In this document: positions 10,260 through 18,629 of the stretch, one piece after another | Layout: each line of letters begins with the position of its first letter | Position numbering within the stretch: the stretch's first letter is position 1 | Assembly: GCA_963704405.1 (NCBI GenBank) | Contig: OY969903.1 | Coordinates: 620,001 to 684,000 of the forward strand | Direction of reading: 5' to 3' | Origin: MFD01213-c1 sp963704405 | GTDB lineage: Bacteria; Planctomycetota; Phycisphaerae; Tepidisphaerales; Tepidisphaeraceae | DNA: 64,000 nucleotides | Notes under the pieces: generated by a model | Told to the model about the DNA's origin: nothing | Databases searched by the model: none | What the model saw: only the letters and a program-made list of their open reading frames with translations | Program-made: the position numbers and the translations under genes

Positions 10260-11873
10260 TCAATCGCCCGGCCGCTTCCCGCCCAGGCGATAAACGCGAT
10301 AATCCCCCGCCGAAAACAGCAACGGATACGAATACGTCGCAGGCGTCACCAGCAAATCCCCGCCATACTTTCGCCGAATCTCCGCCAGGTCGTTCTCCGT
10401 CAGATGCGCGTAAAAATTGCGAGCGCGATCATCCAGCTCCCCGGCGAGATTATCGTCAACGCTCGTATGCGAAACATCCCCCACCAGCACTTCAATGCGC
10501 TCGCGCCATTCAGTCATCCCGTCAAAGCGCGGCACATGCCAGTCGGCAATCAGCGGCCGCTGCAATCGATAAAACGTATCCTTCCGCCAAGGCGGCGCGA
10601 TAACGATCTGCCCCTCCGTCGAATTCGCCCGCACCCAGTTTGCCGCCGTCACAAAATCGTCGTCATGATGCTTCCATTTCGGAAGCTGGTCCGCCGCCAA
10701 CCCCTGCAACCGCGCCACAGGGCTCGGCAGACAGAAAAACGTGAACAAACTTAACGCCATATAAGCAGCGGCAGGGGGGGCAGAAGCGGTAGGGCGGCCA
10801 AGGCGGCGGCGTTCTCCATTCGTCAAACCAGTACGATCGCCCCAATGCCAGATCGCCGCCGCCAGATGCCAGAAAAACATCAGCATGATCAGCACGGCGA
10901 ACACCCGAAACGGAAACAGCTCCACCAGCGTAAACTTCCCCATCACCCGCAAAATAATCCCCAGCAGAAAAAACGCCCCCGAGAAAATCTCAAACCGGAT
11001 CAAAAACCCAAGCTTCTCGTCGTTGCGATTGCTCCAATAGTGCAGGACGTTGCACAGCAGCATCAGGTACAGCACCGCGATCTTTCCCTTGCCAAACGTC
11101 AGCGGGTCCAGATGAAACGGCATCTCGATCGTGACCAGAAACTTCGCCTCCTCCGGCGTGATCGGATGCCCGCCGCCGATCAGCTTCCAGGAAGTCACCA
11201 CCCCCGGCAACGCAAACAGCCCCGCCCACATTGCAAACATCAGCGTCTTACGCATCGGATACTGCGTCGCCACTGCCAGCCCGATCGCCGCTCCTCCCCA
11301 CAATCCCACGGCTGAATGAAACGTAAATGCCAGCCCCGTCAAAATCGCCGCCGGGACCAGCTTCCCACTCAGGATCAAATCGATCGCAAAGAGCAGACAC
11401 GCATATCCCACGCACTTCGCTTCAAACGTTCCGATGATCCATTCATTCGCGACAAACGACTGCCGCTGAATCAACCAAAGCAAAATCGCCGACGCCCCCA
11501 GCCACGGAGGAATTCGAAAGTGCCGCCCGATGCGCAGCAGCGCGGCGAACAACACGCCCCAGCTCGCCACTCGACCAATCCACCCAAAAACTTCCAGCGA
11601 CATCAGCCGAGTCGGCCAGCCGAAAAGAAAATTAAACACCGGATGCCCCGCGGTCGATTCCTGAAACGTCCAATCCGTCTTGAGGAATCCCGCCTGCCAG
11701 GCTTTCATCAGGTACAGCAGATAAATATTCTCATTCCCCGCCGGCACCCACGTCCCCTCGCGATTCAACACCAGCGCAAACCCCATCAAAACAACCAAAT
11801 GAACAAAAACACAGTTCCACCACCCGCTAAAGCGGGCATCACATTCCACCGGCGGCAGGGGGGTATTGCTCAT
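10260..11873 (-). CDS. Polytopic membrane protein, DUF6798-like
   Basis: 537 aa with roughly nine to ten hydrophobic segments in the first 400 residues (for example HLVVLMGFALVL, VASWGVLFAALL, VLIMLMFFWHLAAAIW, ALSLFTFFCL), then a soluble C-terminal part of about 140 residues containing WVRANSTEGQIVIAPPWRKD, FRL-type RLQRPLIADWH, and DLLVTPATYSYPLLF. This architecture, a glycosyltransferase-39-like membrane half followed by a domain that begins AANWVRANTP, resembles the DUF6798 family; the substrate is unknown. The gene starts 20 bases from the intergenic repeat at 11918-11993. On the other side, 166 bases without recognisable features separate it from rpoN. Confidence 0.7.
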   Translation of the reverse strand: MSNTPLPPVECDARFSGWWNCVFVHLVVLMGFALVLNREGTWVPAGNENIYLLYLMKAWQAGFLKTDWTFQESTAGHPVFNFLFGWPTRLMSLEVFGWIGRVASWGVLFAALLRIGRHFRIPPWLGASAILLWLIQRQSFVANEWIIGTFEAKCVGYACLLFAIDLILSGKLVPAAILTGLAFTFHSAVGLWGGAAIGLAVATQYPMRKTLMFAMWAGLFALPGVVTSWKLIGGGHPITPEEAKFLVTIEMPFHLDPLTFGKGKIAVLYLMLLCNVLHYWSNRNDEKLGFLIRFEIFSGAFFLLGIILRVMGKFTLVELFPFRVFAVLIMLMFFWHLAAAIWHWGDRTGLTNGERRRLGRPTASAPPAAAYMALSLFTFFCLPSPVARLQGLAADQLPKWKHHDDDFVTAANWVRANSTEGQIVIAPPWRKDTFYRLQRPLIADWHVPRFDGMTEWRERIEVLVGDVSHTSVDDNLAGELDDRARNFYAHLTENDLAEIRRKYGGDLLVTPATYSYPLLFSAGDYRVYRLGGKRPGD

Positions 11874-11917
11874 TTAAACCAATAAGAAAAAGTTGCCCAG
11901 ATGTTCGTCGCTGACCT

Positions 11918-11993
11918 TCGAAGCCGCGTCGAATATGGCAGAAGAGCAAGACAAAGAAGAAGACCAATCACAGCCGCAGGGGCTGCTGCCCCT
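11918..11993. repeat. Dispersed intergenic repeat, copy 1
   Basis: About 75 bases that recur at 15870-15946. Shared blocks are GAATATGG, an A/G-rich stretch with AAGACAAA, and CAGCCGCAGGGGCTGCTGCC, which is partly palindromic. Both copies have the same orientation and both lie close to transposase sequences. Confidence 0.6.
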
Positions 11994-12325
11994 GTACGGA
12001 CCGGGGACATGGGTAACACATGTGCGGGGACATGGGTGGCGCATTGGAATTAGACTCGAGTTTGGCTTTTCACGTCGATCGTTGCAACTTTCACATGGCA
12101 GAAAAAGACATCTAATTGTCCATCCTGCATCGTCGGACGTAAGGCTACGGGATAGCCGGTGAACGCCTGGCTGATTTTAAAATCCGTGGATTTGTATCTG
12201 AAGTACCCGTCCTTCTGCACCTTTCGTACGACATCGGACGGGCCATATTCAATGGCGCCTGGAAGTTCAGCGACAAACATCTTGGCAACAAGATGTGCAG
12301 GAAGAACTTGAGGGGTTTGCTCCAC
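11993..12325 (-). mobile_element. IS481-family element remnant (terminus plus transposase C-terminus)
   Basis: The only coding piece (12050-12325, 91 codons) matches the C-terminal part of IS481-type integrase-fold transposases: YGPSDVVRKVQKDGYFRYKS, ISQAFTGYPVALRPT, QLDVFFCHVKVATIDV. The DDE catalytic core is absent, so it is inactive. Downstream of its stop lie two tandem copies of GGGGACATGGGT (12004-12015 and 12027-12038), the kind of terminal sequence seen at ends of this IS family. The remnant stops abruptly against the sthA gene end at 12341, which suggests a deletion of the rest. Confidence 0.7.
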
Positions 12326-12340
12326 GCCTGGCCTCTCAAT

Positions 12341-13744
12341 CTAAATATGCCTCAGTTTGTTCAGGCCGTTGAGGGCGGCGACTTTGTAGGCTTCGGCGAG
12401 GGTGGGGAAGTTGAAGACGTTGTTGATGAAGTATTCCACCGTGCCGTTGAAGGCCATGACAGCCTGGCCGATGTGGATGAGTTCTGTGGCTCCCGTGCCG
12501 ATGGCGTGTACGCCGAGGATGGTGAGATTTTGCTGATGGATCAGGAGCTTGAGCATGCCGGTGTCGTCGCCGAGGAGTTGGCCGCGGGCGAGTTCTTTGT
12601 ATTGGGCGATGCCGGCTTCGTAGGGGATGCCGGCGTCGGTGAGCTGGGCTTCGGTTTTGCCGACCATTGAGATTTCCGGGATGGAATAGACGCCGTAGGG
12701 GAACAGTTCCGGCATGCTCTTGGTGGGAACGCCAAAGGCATGGCAGACGGCGAGGCGGCCTTGTTCCATCGCGGTGCTGGCGAGGGCGGGGAAGCCGACG
12801 ACATCACCGGCGGCATAAATGTGACTGACCTCGGTTTGATAAAATTCGTTGACCTTGAGCCGCTCGCGGTCGTCGGCTTTAAGGCCGACCTTGTCGAGCT
12901 TTAAACCGCCGGTGGTTCCCTGGCGGCCGACGGCGTAGAGGAGCGTTTGGGCGCGGATGGCTTTGCCGCTTTCGAGAGTGGCCTGCACCAACGGGCCGTT
13001 GCCGTTTTCACCGGGCATCTCGGCGATGCCGGCGACTTTTTCTCCAAGGCGGAGGGTCATGCCGGTGCGGCGCATGTGATATTGGAAGGCCTCGGCAAGT
13101 TCCGTGTCGAGGAAGCCGAGGACTTCGCGGCGGCCTTCGATGAGGGTTACTTTTACACCGAGCGCGCTCATCATGCAGGCGTATTCGGTGCCGATGACAC
13201 CGCCGCCGACGACGATCATGGTCTTGGGGAGGTGGTCGAGCTTGAGCAGGGCATCAGAGCAGAAGATGCTGCGGTCATTAAAGGGGACATTGGCGGGTTT
13301 GGCGGGGCGGGTTCCGGTGGCGATGACAAATTTGTGGGCGCTGAAGGTTTCGGAATCATCGGCGCGCTCGACGTGCAGGACGTTGGGATCTTCAAAGCGG
13401 GCGGACCCCCAGGCGAGTTCCACGCCGTTGCGGTCGAAGTGATCGCGGATGACGGCCAGCTCGGTGTGGATGACGTGCTGGCTGACGTAGATCAGGTCTG
13501 CGATGGTGATGTTTTTCTTGACCCGGGCGACTTCACCGAACAAACCGCGGCGGCCGACGCCGGTGAGGTGCATGACGGCTTCGCGAAGGGCTTTGCTGGG
13601 GATGGTGCCGGTGTTGACAGTGGCTCCGCCGAGCACGTTGTTTTTTTCGACGATGACGACGGATTTTCCAAGCTTGGCGGCCTGGATCGCGGCCTTCTGC
13701 CCGGCGGGGCCGGTGCCGATCACTGCACAATCAAAATGTCTCAT
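12341..13744 (-). CDS. sthA: Soluble pyridine nucleotide transhydrogenase (Si-specific)
   Basis: 467 aa flavoprotein that transfers hydride between NADPH and NAD+ in the cytosol. Seen: N-terminal FAD fold CAVIGTGPAGQKAAIQAAKL, TVNTGTIPSKALREA at the position where lipoamide dehydrogenases have two redox cysteines (both missing, as expected for SthA), second nucleotide fold MIVVGGGVIGTEYACMMSAL, IYAAGDVVGFPALASTAMEQ, and dimerisation-domain block VHAIGTGATELIHIGQAVM. The start at 13744 (MRHFDCAV) is chosen because about 60 upstream in-frame codons are low in similarity to anything and the FAD motif begins here. No clear ribosome binding site is visible. The 268-base gap up to the ligase gene holds only a small CCACAG/CTGTGG hairpin near 13807. 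Confidence 0.93.
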   Translation of the reverse strand: MRHFDCAVIGTGPAGQKAAIQAAKLGKSVVIVEKNNVLGGATVNTGTIPSKALREAVMHLTGVGRRGLFGEVARVKKNITIADLIYVSQHVIHTELAVIRDHFDRNGVELAWGSARFEDPNVLHVERADDSETFSAHKFVIATGTRPAKPANVPFNDRSIFCSDALLKLDHLPKTMIVVGGGVIGTEYACMMSALGVKVTLIEGRREVLGFLDTELAEAFQYHMRRTGMTLRLGEKVAGIAEMPGENGNGPLVQATLESGKAIRAQTLLYAVGRQGTTGGLKLDKVGLKADDRERLKVNEFYQTEVSHIYAAGDVVGFPALASTAMEQGRLAVCHAFGVPTKSMPELFPYGVYSIPEISMVGKTEAQLTDAGIPYEAGIAQYKELARGQLLGDDTGMLKLLIHQQNLTILGVHAIGTGATELIHIGQAVMAFNGTVEYFINNVFNFPTLAEAYKVAALNGLNKLRHI

Positions 13745-14012
13745 GTTTTTTAAGCCGATAGGGAGAAGGCTGGTTAAGGGCATCTTAGCGAGAGGGGAAA
13801 GGTTTAACCACAGATGTCTGTGGATTCGCAGAGATGGATTGGGGAGTGATTGGTTATTGCGGCTGGTTTTACGGTTTGCGCCGCTGGCTGGGCCGCGTGG
13901 GCAGGTTGTTGGTGCCTTCGCTATCCACATTTTTTCTTATCTGTGTTAAGTGCGAAAGTCGAACTAAGAGCCTCTAAGTTTGTGGATGGCCATCTGTGAT
14001 CAAAACCTCTTC

Positions 14013-15779
14013 CTACAGATTGTCGAAGAGCGTGGCTTCTGGAACGGCGGGCAAGACGGGAGTGGATTTACCGAAGTTGTGCGTGCTCTCATAAACTTCG
14101 ACGACCCGGGGCAATGGGTCGGCATCCTCTGGTTTTTTGTCCCAGCGGATGCGCTTGATGCGGGGGAAGCGGAGGGCGTAGCCGCTGGTGTGACGCGTGG
14201 ATTTTTGGATTTGGTCGCAGGCGATTTCGAGGATGACCTGCGGCTTGACGAGATGGACCCGGCCAAGGCGGGTGAGGGATATTTTCAGGAATAATTCCGT
14301 GAGCTGTGCGATCTCTTCGTCGGTTACGCCGCTGTAGGCTTTCCCGACGTTGACGAGTGTTGCGCCTTGTTCGGCTGGGTCGCGATCCCAGACGGCGAAG
14401 GTGTAATCGCTGAGGGAATTTTTTCGTTTGCCGTGGCCATACTCGGCGGCGGTAACGACGCAATCAAAGGTGGGAAGATGGGTTTTAATTTTCAACCACA
14501 TCTTGCCGCGGCGGCCGGGGGAATAGATGGAGCCGGGATCTTTTAAGACAAGGCCTTCATTTCTTGCCTCGCGGGATTTGTTGAAGGCCGATTCGATCTG
14601 GTCGGCGGTGGTGACGTCGACGGCGCGGCTGATGATGAGGCGCGAATCGATCGGCGAGAGGACCGCATCGACGCCGCCTGTGTGCGGCGATTGCGCATCC
14701 ACCTGGGCGAGCGATTGCAGCATCCGGCGGCGCTGGCGCAGCGGCTGGTCCATGATAAGCCGGCCGTCATGATAAAGGATATCGAAGGCGATGAAGACGG
14801 CGGGGTTTTCGCGGAGGATTCGGGCGCTCAGCAATTTTCGGCCGAGACGTTTCTGGATATGGGCGAAGGGAAGGACGACGCCGTCGCGATAGGGGACGAT
14901 TTCGCCGTCGAGGAGGAAATCGCCATCGAGGTGCGAAACGGCCTGAACGACATCGGGGAAGCTTTCATCGGTGCGATCCATCGTGCGCGTGTAGATGGCG
15001 ATGCGGCTGCCTTGCTTGTGGACCTGGGCGCGGATGCCGTCGAGCTTGTCCTCGGCGTAGAAGGTTCGGCCGGCGAGGGTTTCGGTAGCGATCAGGGATG
15101 TTTCCTGCGGGGTGGCGAGCATGAACTGGATGGGATGGAAGAGGCGGAACGTGGCCGCGCTCAGTTGATCGTGTTTGGCGAGGACGGCGACTTCGTCGAG
15201 ATCGCCGACGAACAGTTGGCAGCGCTGGACGGCGGGAAGGGGTTTGTCGAATGCCTGGGCAATGGAGGCTTGAAGGACGCCTTCCTGCACACCGGTGCGG
15301 GGTTCGCGGAAGATAATTTTTGTAAGATACGCCGCCTCGCGCGGGTGGGTGCATTGGGAGAAGAGAAAGTGGAGGAGCGATTTTTTTTGTTCGACGTTTC
15401 CGGTCCTGGCCAGGGCGTCAAATGATTTGGCGAGGTCGGTCAGAAGCAGTTTTGCGTCGGCTGAAAAGTTCGTCGCGGGCCATGCGCGGGAAAGGGCTTC
15501 GGCGGTGTCGCCGGTTTGAATGGCCAGCCGATAAAATTCTGCGGGATCGAGTTTCAGGATGGAAAGGACAACGTCGCTGAGGATGGCGCCGCCGACGTTG
15601 AGCGTGCGCTCATCGGTTGAAGAAAAGGCGCGGCCAACGGCGTAGCGGACAGCGAGACGGAGGTCTTCGTCATTTAAGGTTCGGAAAAAGTCCGCAAGAG
15701 CGGTTTGCTTCAGAAGTTTTTTTGTGGTGATGGCGGCGGTGTCGTTCACCAGGGCGAATTGGAGGAGCGTGGCGGGCAC
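14013..15779 (-). CDS. ATP-dependent DNA ligase
   Basis: About 588 aa from the proposed start; seals nicks with ATP. Seen: an N-terminal helical domain (TLNVGGAILSDVVLSIL, FIREPRTGVQEGV-type block), nucleotidyltransferase motif I TFYAEDKLDGIRAQVHK with the adenylated Lys, motif III-like FLLDGEIVPYRDG, motif IV EGLVLKDPGSIYSPGRRG, motif V MWLKIK, and an OB-fold C-terminus (ILEIACDQIQKSTRHTSGYALRFPRI). The open frame reaches 15950, but the first 57 residues there (FVFVFVFLHHH...) come from the intergenic repeat and look non-coding. The GTG at 15779 is one plausible start; the true start is uncertain and has no strong ribosome binding site. No ligase-associated exonuclease or helicase is adjacent. 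Confidence 0.88.
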   Translation of the reverse strand: MPATLLQFALVNDTAAITTKKLLKQTALADFFRTLNDEDLRLAVRYAVGRAFSSTDERTLNVGGAILSDVVLSILKLDPAEFYRLAIQTGDTAEALSRAWPATNFSADAKLLLTDLAKSFDALARTGNVEQKKSLLHFLFSQCTHPREAAYLTKIIFREPRTGVQEGVLQASIAQAFDKPLPAVQRCQLFVGDLDEVAVLAKHDQLSAATFRLFHPIQFMLATPQETSLIATETLAGRTFYAEDKLDGIRAQVHKQGSRIAIYTRTMDRTDESFPDVVQAVSHLDGDFLLDGEIVPYRDGVVLPFAHIQKRLGRKLLSARILRENPAVFIAFDILYHDGRLIMDQPLRQRRRMLQSLAQVDAQSPHTGGVDAVLSPIDSRLIISRAVDVTTADQIESAFNKSREARNEGLVLKDPGSIYSPGRRGKMWLKIKTHLPTFDCVVTAAEYGHGKRKNSLSDYTFAVWDRDPAEQGATLVNVGKAYSGVTDEEIAQLTELFLKISLTRLGRVHLVKPQVILEIACDQIQKSTRHTSGYALRFPRIKRIRWDKKPEDADPLPRVVEVYESTHNFGKSTPVLPAVPEATLFDNL

Positions 15780-15869
15780 TGTGTAATTGTAGGTTGGTTC
15801 AGGGATTTTGGCGGAGGGGTAAAGTGGGGGTTGGAAGTTGATGCAAGCGGTGGCTGTGAGGGGGATTGG

Positions 15870-15946
15870 GCGGCGTTGAATATGGTGGTGGAGGAAGACA
15901 AAAACAAAGACGAAGATAAATCGCAGCCGCAGGGGCTGCTGCCCCC
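15870..15946. repeat. Dispersed intergenic repeat, copy 2
   Basis: Second copy of the repeat at 11918-11993 with the same block order and orientation. It overlaps the spurious N-terminal extension of the ligase frame and lies 100 bases before the IS4 element. Confidence 0.6.
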
Positions 15947-16044
15947 GCACCCCCGCAAGGAGGAAAAGGACGGCTGTGCCGGCGGGCGAGTTGAAGCCGG
16001 GGCGGAACCCGCTCTTACTCTCGCCGTGCCGCTAGGTTCCGCCC

Positions 16045-17547
16045 CGAATGCCATTCGGTTAGCACATAACTCCGCGCCGCGGCGCGCGTTGTGAATATTC
16101 GCGCAAGACGCGGCCTCCTGAGAGAATGGTGATGTCTTAAGTCCCCAAACTCAAAGGAGGCCACGGATGGCTATCATCGCGTCCACGCTGCAGCGGATCA
16201 AATCTGACCCCTTGGGGTCTCTTGGCGGGGCCGAGAGAATCAACCGATGTTTTGCCCAGGTCGGTCATGTCTGGCGTAATCGGCTGCTCAATCCAGCCAA
16301 CACCATGACGCTGTTCCTGCTGCAGGTTCTGCATGGCAACACGGCCATGACTCATCTGCGGTGGCTCTGGGGCATTGGTTGCAGCGAGGGAAGCTACTGC
16401 GACGCGCGGCAGCGGCTGCCGGCGGCGGGCGTGGCCAGGCTGGTCGAACAATTATCGTGCGATGCGTGTAACCAATCCGCCTCCATCTGGCTGGGCCGTC
16501 GCGTGCTGATGATCGACGGCACAACCGTCAGTACGCCCGACGAACCGGCACTGCAAAAAATGTGGCCCCAGCCCAGCGAGCAGAAATCCGGATGCGGCTT
16601 CCCCATGATCAAAATGCTGGCGCTTATGGATCTGGCCAGCGGAATGATCCTGCAGTTGAGCATGATGGCCCTGACCATGGGCGAGGCCAGTCAACTTGCC
16701 GGGCCGCACGGCCTGTTGCAGGCCGGCGACGTGCTGCTGGGAGACCGGGGATTCTGTTCCTTTGGGCATCTGGTGACGCTGGGGAAAATGTCGGTAGATG
16801 CGGTGTTCCGCATGAATGCGAGCCAGGTCGTCGACTTCACGCCCGGCCGGGCGGCGCGGGGAAGATCGAGGAAAAAAGGAGCATACAAAAGATCACTCCC
16901 CAACTCCCATTTTGTGAAGAGCCTTGGCAGGCAGGATCAGATTGTTCGGTGGATTAAGCCTTCCAAGCGGATAAGCGGCATGGCCGCCGACGTGTTTGCC
17001 AGCCTGCCGCAGACGCTTGTGCTTCGCGAGCTTCGCTACGACATCATCGCCAGGGGAATGCGCACCCGCCAGGTGACGCTCGTCACCACGCTGCTGGATC
17101 CGATGCGCTATCCCAAGCGAGAGATTGCCCGGCTGTACCAGTTGCGCTGGGGGATCGAAACCAACTTCCGGCATTTGAAAACAACGATGAAGATGGAGCA
17201 CCTCAAGTGCCAGACGCCTGACGGCGTGATGAAGGAGTTGATGGTCTTTGCACTGGTGTACAACCTGATCCGTGCCGCGATGCGGGACGCGGCGCAAGAG
17301 CAGGAGATCGACGACGCCAGTCGCATCAGCTTCGTCGATGCATCACGTTGGCTCATCGCGCTGCTCAAACCAGCGGAAGGCGTGAGCGGATCGGAGTTGA
17401 AGGTGAATCCTTTGCGCCGGGCCGATATCATCCACGGGTGGTAAAGCGGCGGATTCATAACTCGTACAGTCTGATGAGAAAACCTCGATCCACCTACTGC
17501 CAACCCGAGCCAAACAAGCCGCTTAACGATTAACCGAATGGCATTCG
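16045..17547 (+). mobile_element. IS4-family insertion sequence with palindromic inverted repeats
   Basis: The transposase gene 16167-17444 is bracketed by a perfect 17-bp inverted repeat: CGAATGCCATTCGGTTA at 16045-16061 and its complement at 17531-17547. Each copy is itself close to a palindrome (the right one is AACCGAATG-G-CATTCGGTT). They may be the IS ends, or a REP-like palindrome that the element targeted. No target duplication could be established, so the exact boundaries are provisional. Confidence 0.55.
16167..17444 (+). CDS. IS4-family transposase
   Basis: 425 aa DDE transposase, apparently complete. Seen: first Asp in RRVLMIDGTTVSTPD, second in GDVLLGDRGFCSFGHL, and the IS4 signature around the Glu, LYQLRWGIETNFRHLKTTMKM (Y-x2-R-x3-E-x6-K). 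The N-terminal helical region (NRLLNPANTMTLFLLQVL, GSYCDARQRLP) also fits. A GGAGG-like AAAGGAGG sits 7 bases before the ATG. The frame is open and all catalytic residues are present, so it may be active. The 437 bases between its stop and the next gene (17882) hold the right palindromic end and no recognisable gene. Confidence 0.9.
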   Translation: MAIIASTLQRIKSDPLGSLGGAERINRCFAQVGHVWRNRLLNPANTMTLFLLQVLHGNTAMTHLRWLWGIGCSEGSYCDARQRLPAAGVARLVEQLSCDACNQSASIWLGRRVLMIDGTTVSTPDEPALQKMWPQPSEQKSGCGFPMIKMLALMDLASGMILQLSMMALTMGEASQLAGPHGLLQAGDVLLGDRGFCSFGHLVTLGKMSVDAVFRMNASQVVDFTPGRAARGRSRKKGAYKRSLPNSHFVKSLGRQDQIVRWIKPSKRISGMAADVFASLPQTLVLRELRYDIIARGMRTRQVTLVTTLLDPMRYPKREIARLYQLRWGIETNFRHLKTTMKMEHLKCQTPDGVMKELMVFALVYNLIRAAMRDAAQEQEIDDASRISFVDASRWLIALLKPAEGVSGSELKVNPLRRADIIHGW

Positions 17548-17881
17548 GTTCCGCCCCAGCGTCCCCACCTCCTGGGCAGGGCACGCCCCCTGTGGCAGTT
17601 GTATACGGATGGTTTGTTGGCCGGACGCCAGGGCTTTTACTTCTGATGATTGCGGACCATTGGAGTCGAACGAACGTGACCGGGGGCGATGTGATGAATC
17701 GGCGAGCAGCGAGAAATGGGGATGCGTGCCTTGATGGTTTTTTGATGGCTTTGAGCGCGGCTGGGGCGATGCTTTTTTGGCTTGCATTCTATGTTTGACG
17801 CCGATCGAAGGTCGGTGACGAAATGTTTGGGCAGGTGGGCATGGGGCATTGGTTTTTGGCGGGGCAATATGGGATGGGTGG

Positions 17882-18430
17882 TCAGGTCGGTTTTCGCCAG
17901 ATGATGTCGGCGATGTTAGCGGTGGCGTTGGCGAAGCGGGCGTGGACGAAAAGCCAGTCGCTGAGACGATTGAGATAGGTGATGATCGTGGCGGGGACAG
18001 GGCGGTCTTCGGCGTAATCAACCAGCAGCCGCTCGGCGCGGCGGCAGATGGTGCGGGCGAGATGCAGGCGGGCGCCTGTTTCGCTGCCGCCGGGGAGGAT
18101 GAAATTGCGGAGAGGCGGCAGCGTTGCTTCAGCCGCATCGATTTCCATTTCCAGGCGATGAATGATTCCGTCGTCCAGCGCAGGAAGCGCAGCGCGATGT
18201 TCGCTTTCGGCGGGCGTGGCCAGGTGGGAGCCGACAACGAATAAATCGTTCTGCACCTCGCGCAGGAGCGCCACCAATCGCAAGTCGGCGGTTACGGCGG
18301 CCAAGCCGATGGAGGCGTTGAGTTCGTCGATGGTGCCGTAGCAATTGATTCGGCGGTCACCTTTGCTTACGCGACCGCCGCCGATGAGGCCGGTGGTGCC
18401 GTCGTCGCCGGTCTTGGTGTAAATCTTCAT
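17882..18430 (-). CDS. Cob(I)yrinic acid a,c-diamide adenosyltransferase (PduO type)
   Basis: 182 aa. Transfers the adenosyl group of ATP to Co(I) corrinoid, giving adenosylcobalamin. Seen: N-terminal ATP-binding KIYTKTGDDGTTGLIGGGRV with KGDRRINCYGTIDELNASIG, then FILPGGSETGARLHLARTICRRAER, and the C-terminal YLNRLSDWLFVHAR, all typical of PduO-type enzymes. The ATG at 18430 directly precedes the conserved KIYTKTGD; about 49 upstream in-frame codons fall in an intergenic repeat and are discarded. A B12-binding protein is encoded 4 kb away (22328-23131), which fits use of B12 in this organism. Confidence 0.93.
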   Translation of the reverse strand: MKIYTKTGDDGTTGLIGGGRVSKGDRRINCYGTIDELNASIGLAAVTADLRLVALLREVQNDLFVVGSHLATPAESEHRAALPALDDGIIHRLEMEIDAAEATLPPLRNFILPGGSETGARLHLARTICRRAERLLVDYAEDRPVPATIITYLNRLSDWLFVHARFANATANIADIIWRKPT

Positions 18431-18448
18431 GGAAGGATTGTAGCGGGA

Positions 18449-18627
18449 AGAAGCGCAGAACGATGAGCGCAGATCGAATAGATATCGAAACGCAGAGCGC
18501 AGAGCGATGAGCGCAGATCGAAGAGAAGCACGTTCTGCGGAATAAGCGCAGAACGCAGGACGATGAGCGCCGATCAAAGCCCATCATCTCTTCGATCTGC
18601 GTTCTGCGCTCATCGTTCTGCGCTTAT
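18449..18627. repeat. Intergenic block of direct and inverted repeats
   Basis: Imperfect copies of a unit like GCGCAGAACGATGAGCGCAG recur at about 18451, 18490 and 18546, and an inverted copy lies at about 18592-18627. The block fills the space between galE and the adenosyltransferase gene and can form a long hairpin. Confidence 0.6.
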
Positions 18628-18629
18628 TT

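Noticed and set aside
15780..15950. N-terminal extension of the DNA ligase frame
   Set aside because: The residues are low-complexity (Phe-Val run) and coded by the dispersed intergenic repeat at 15870-15946.
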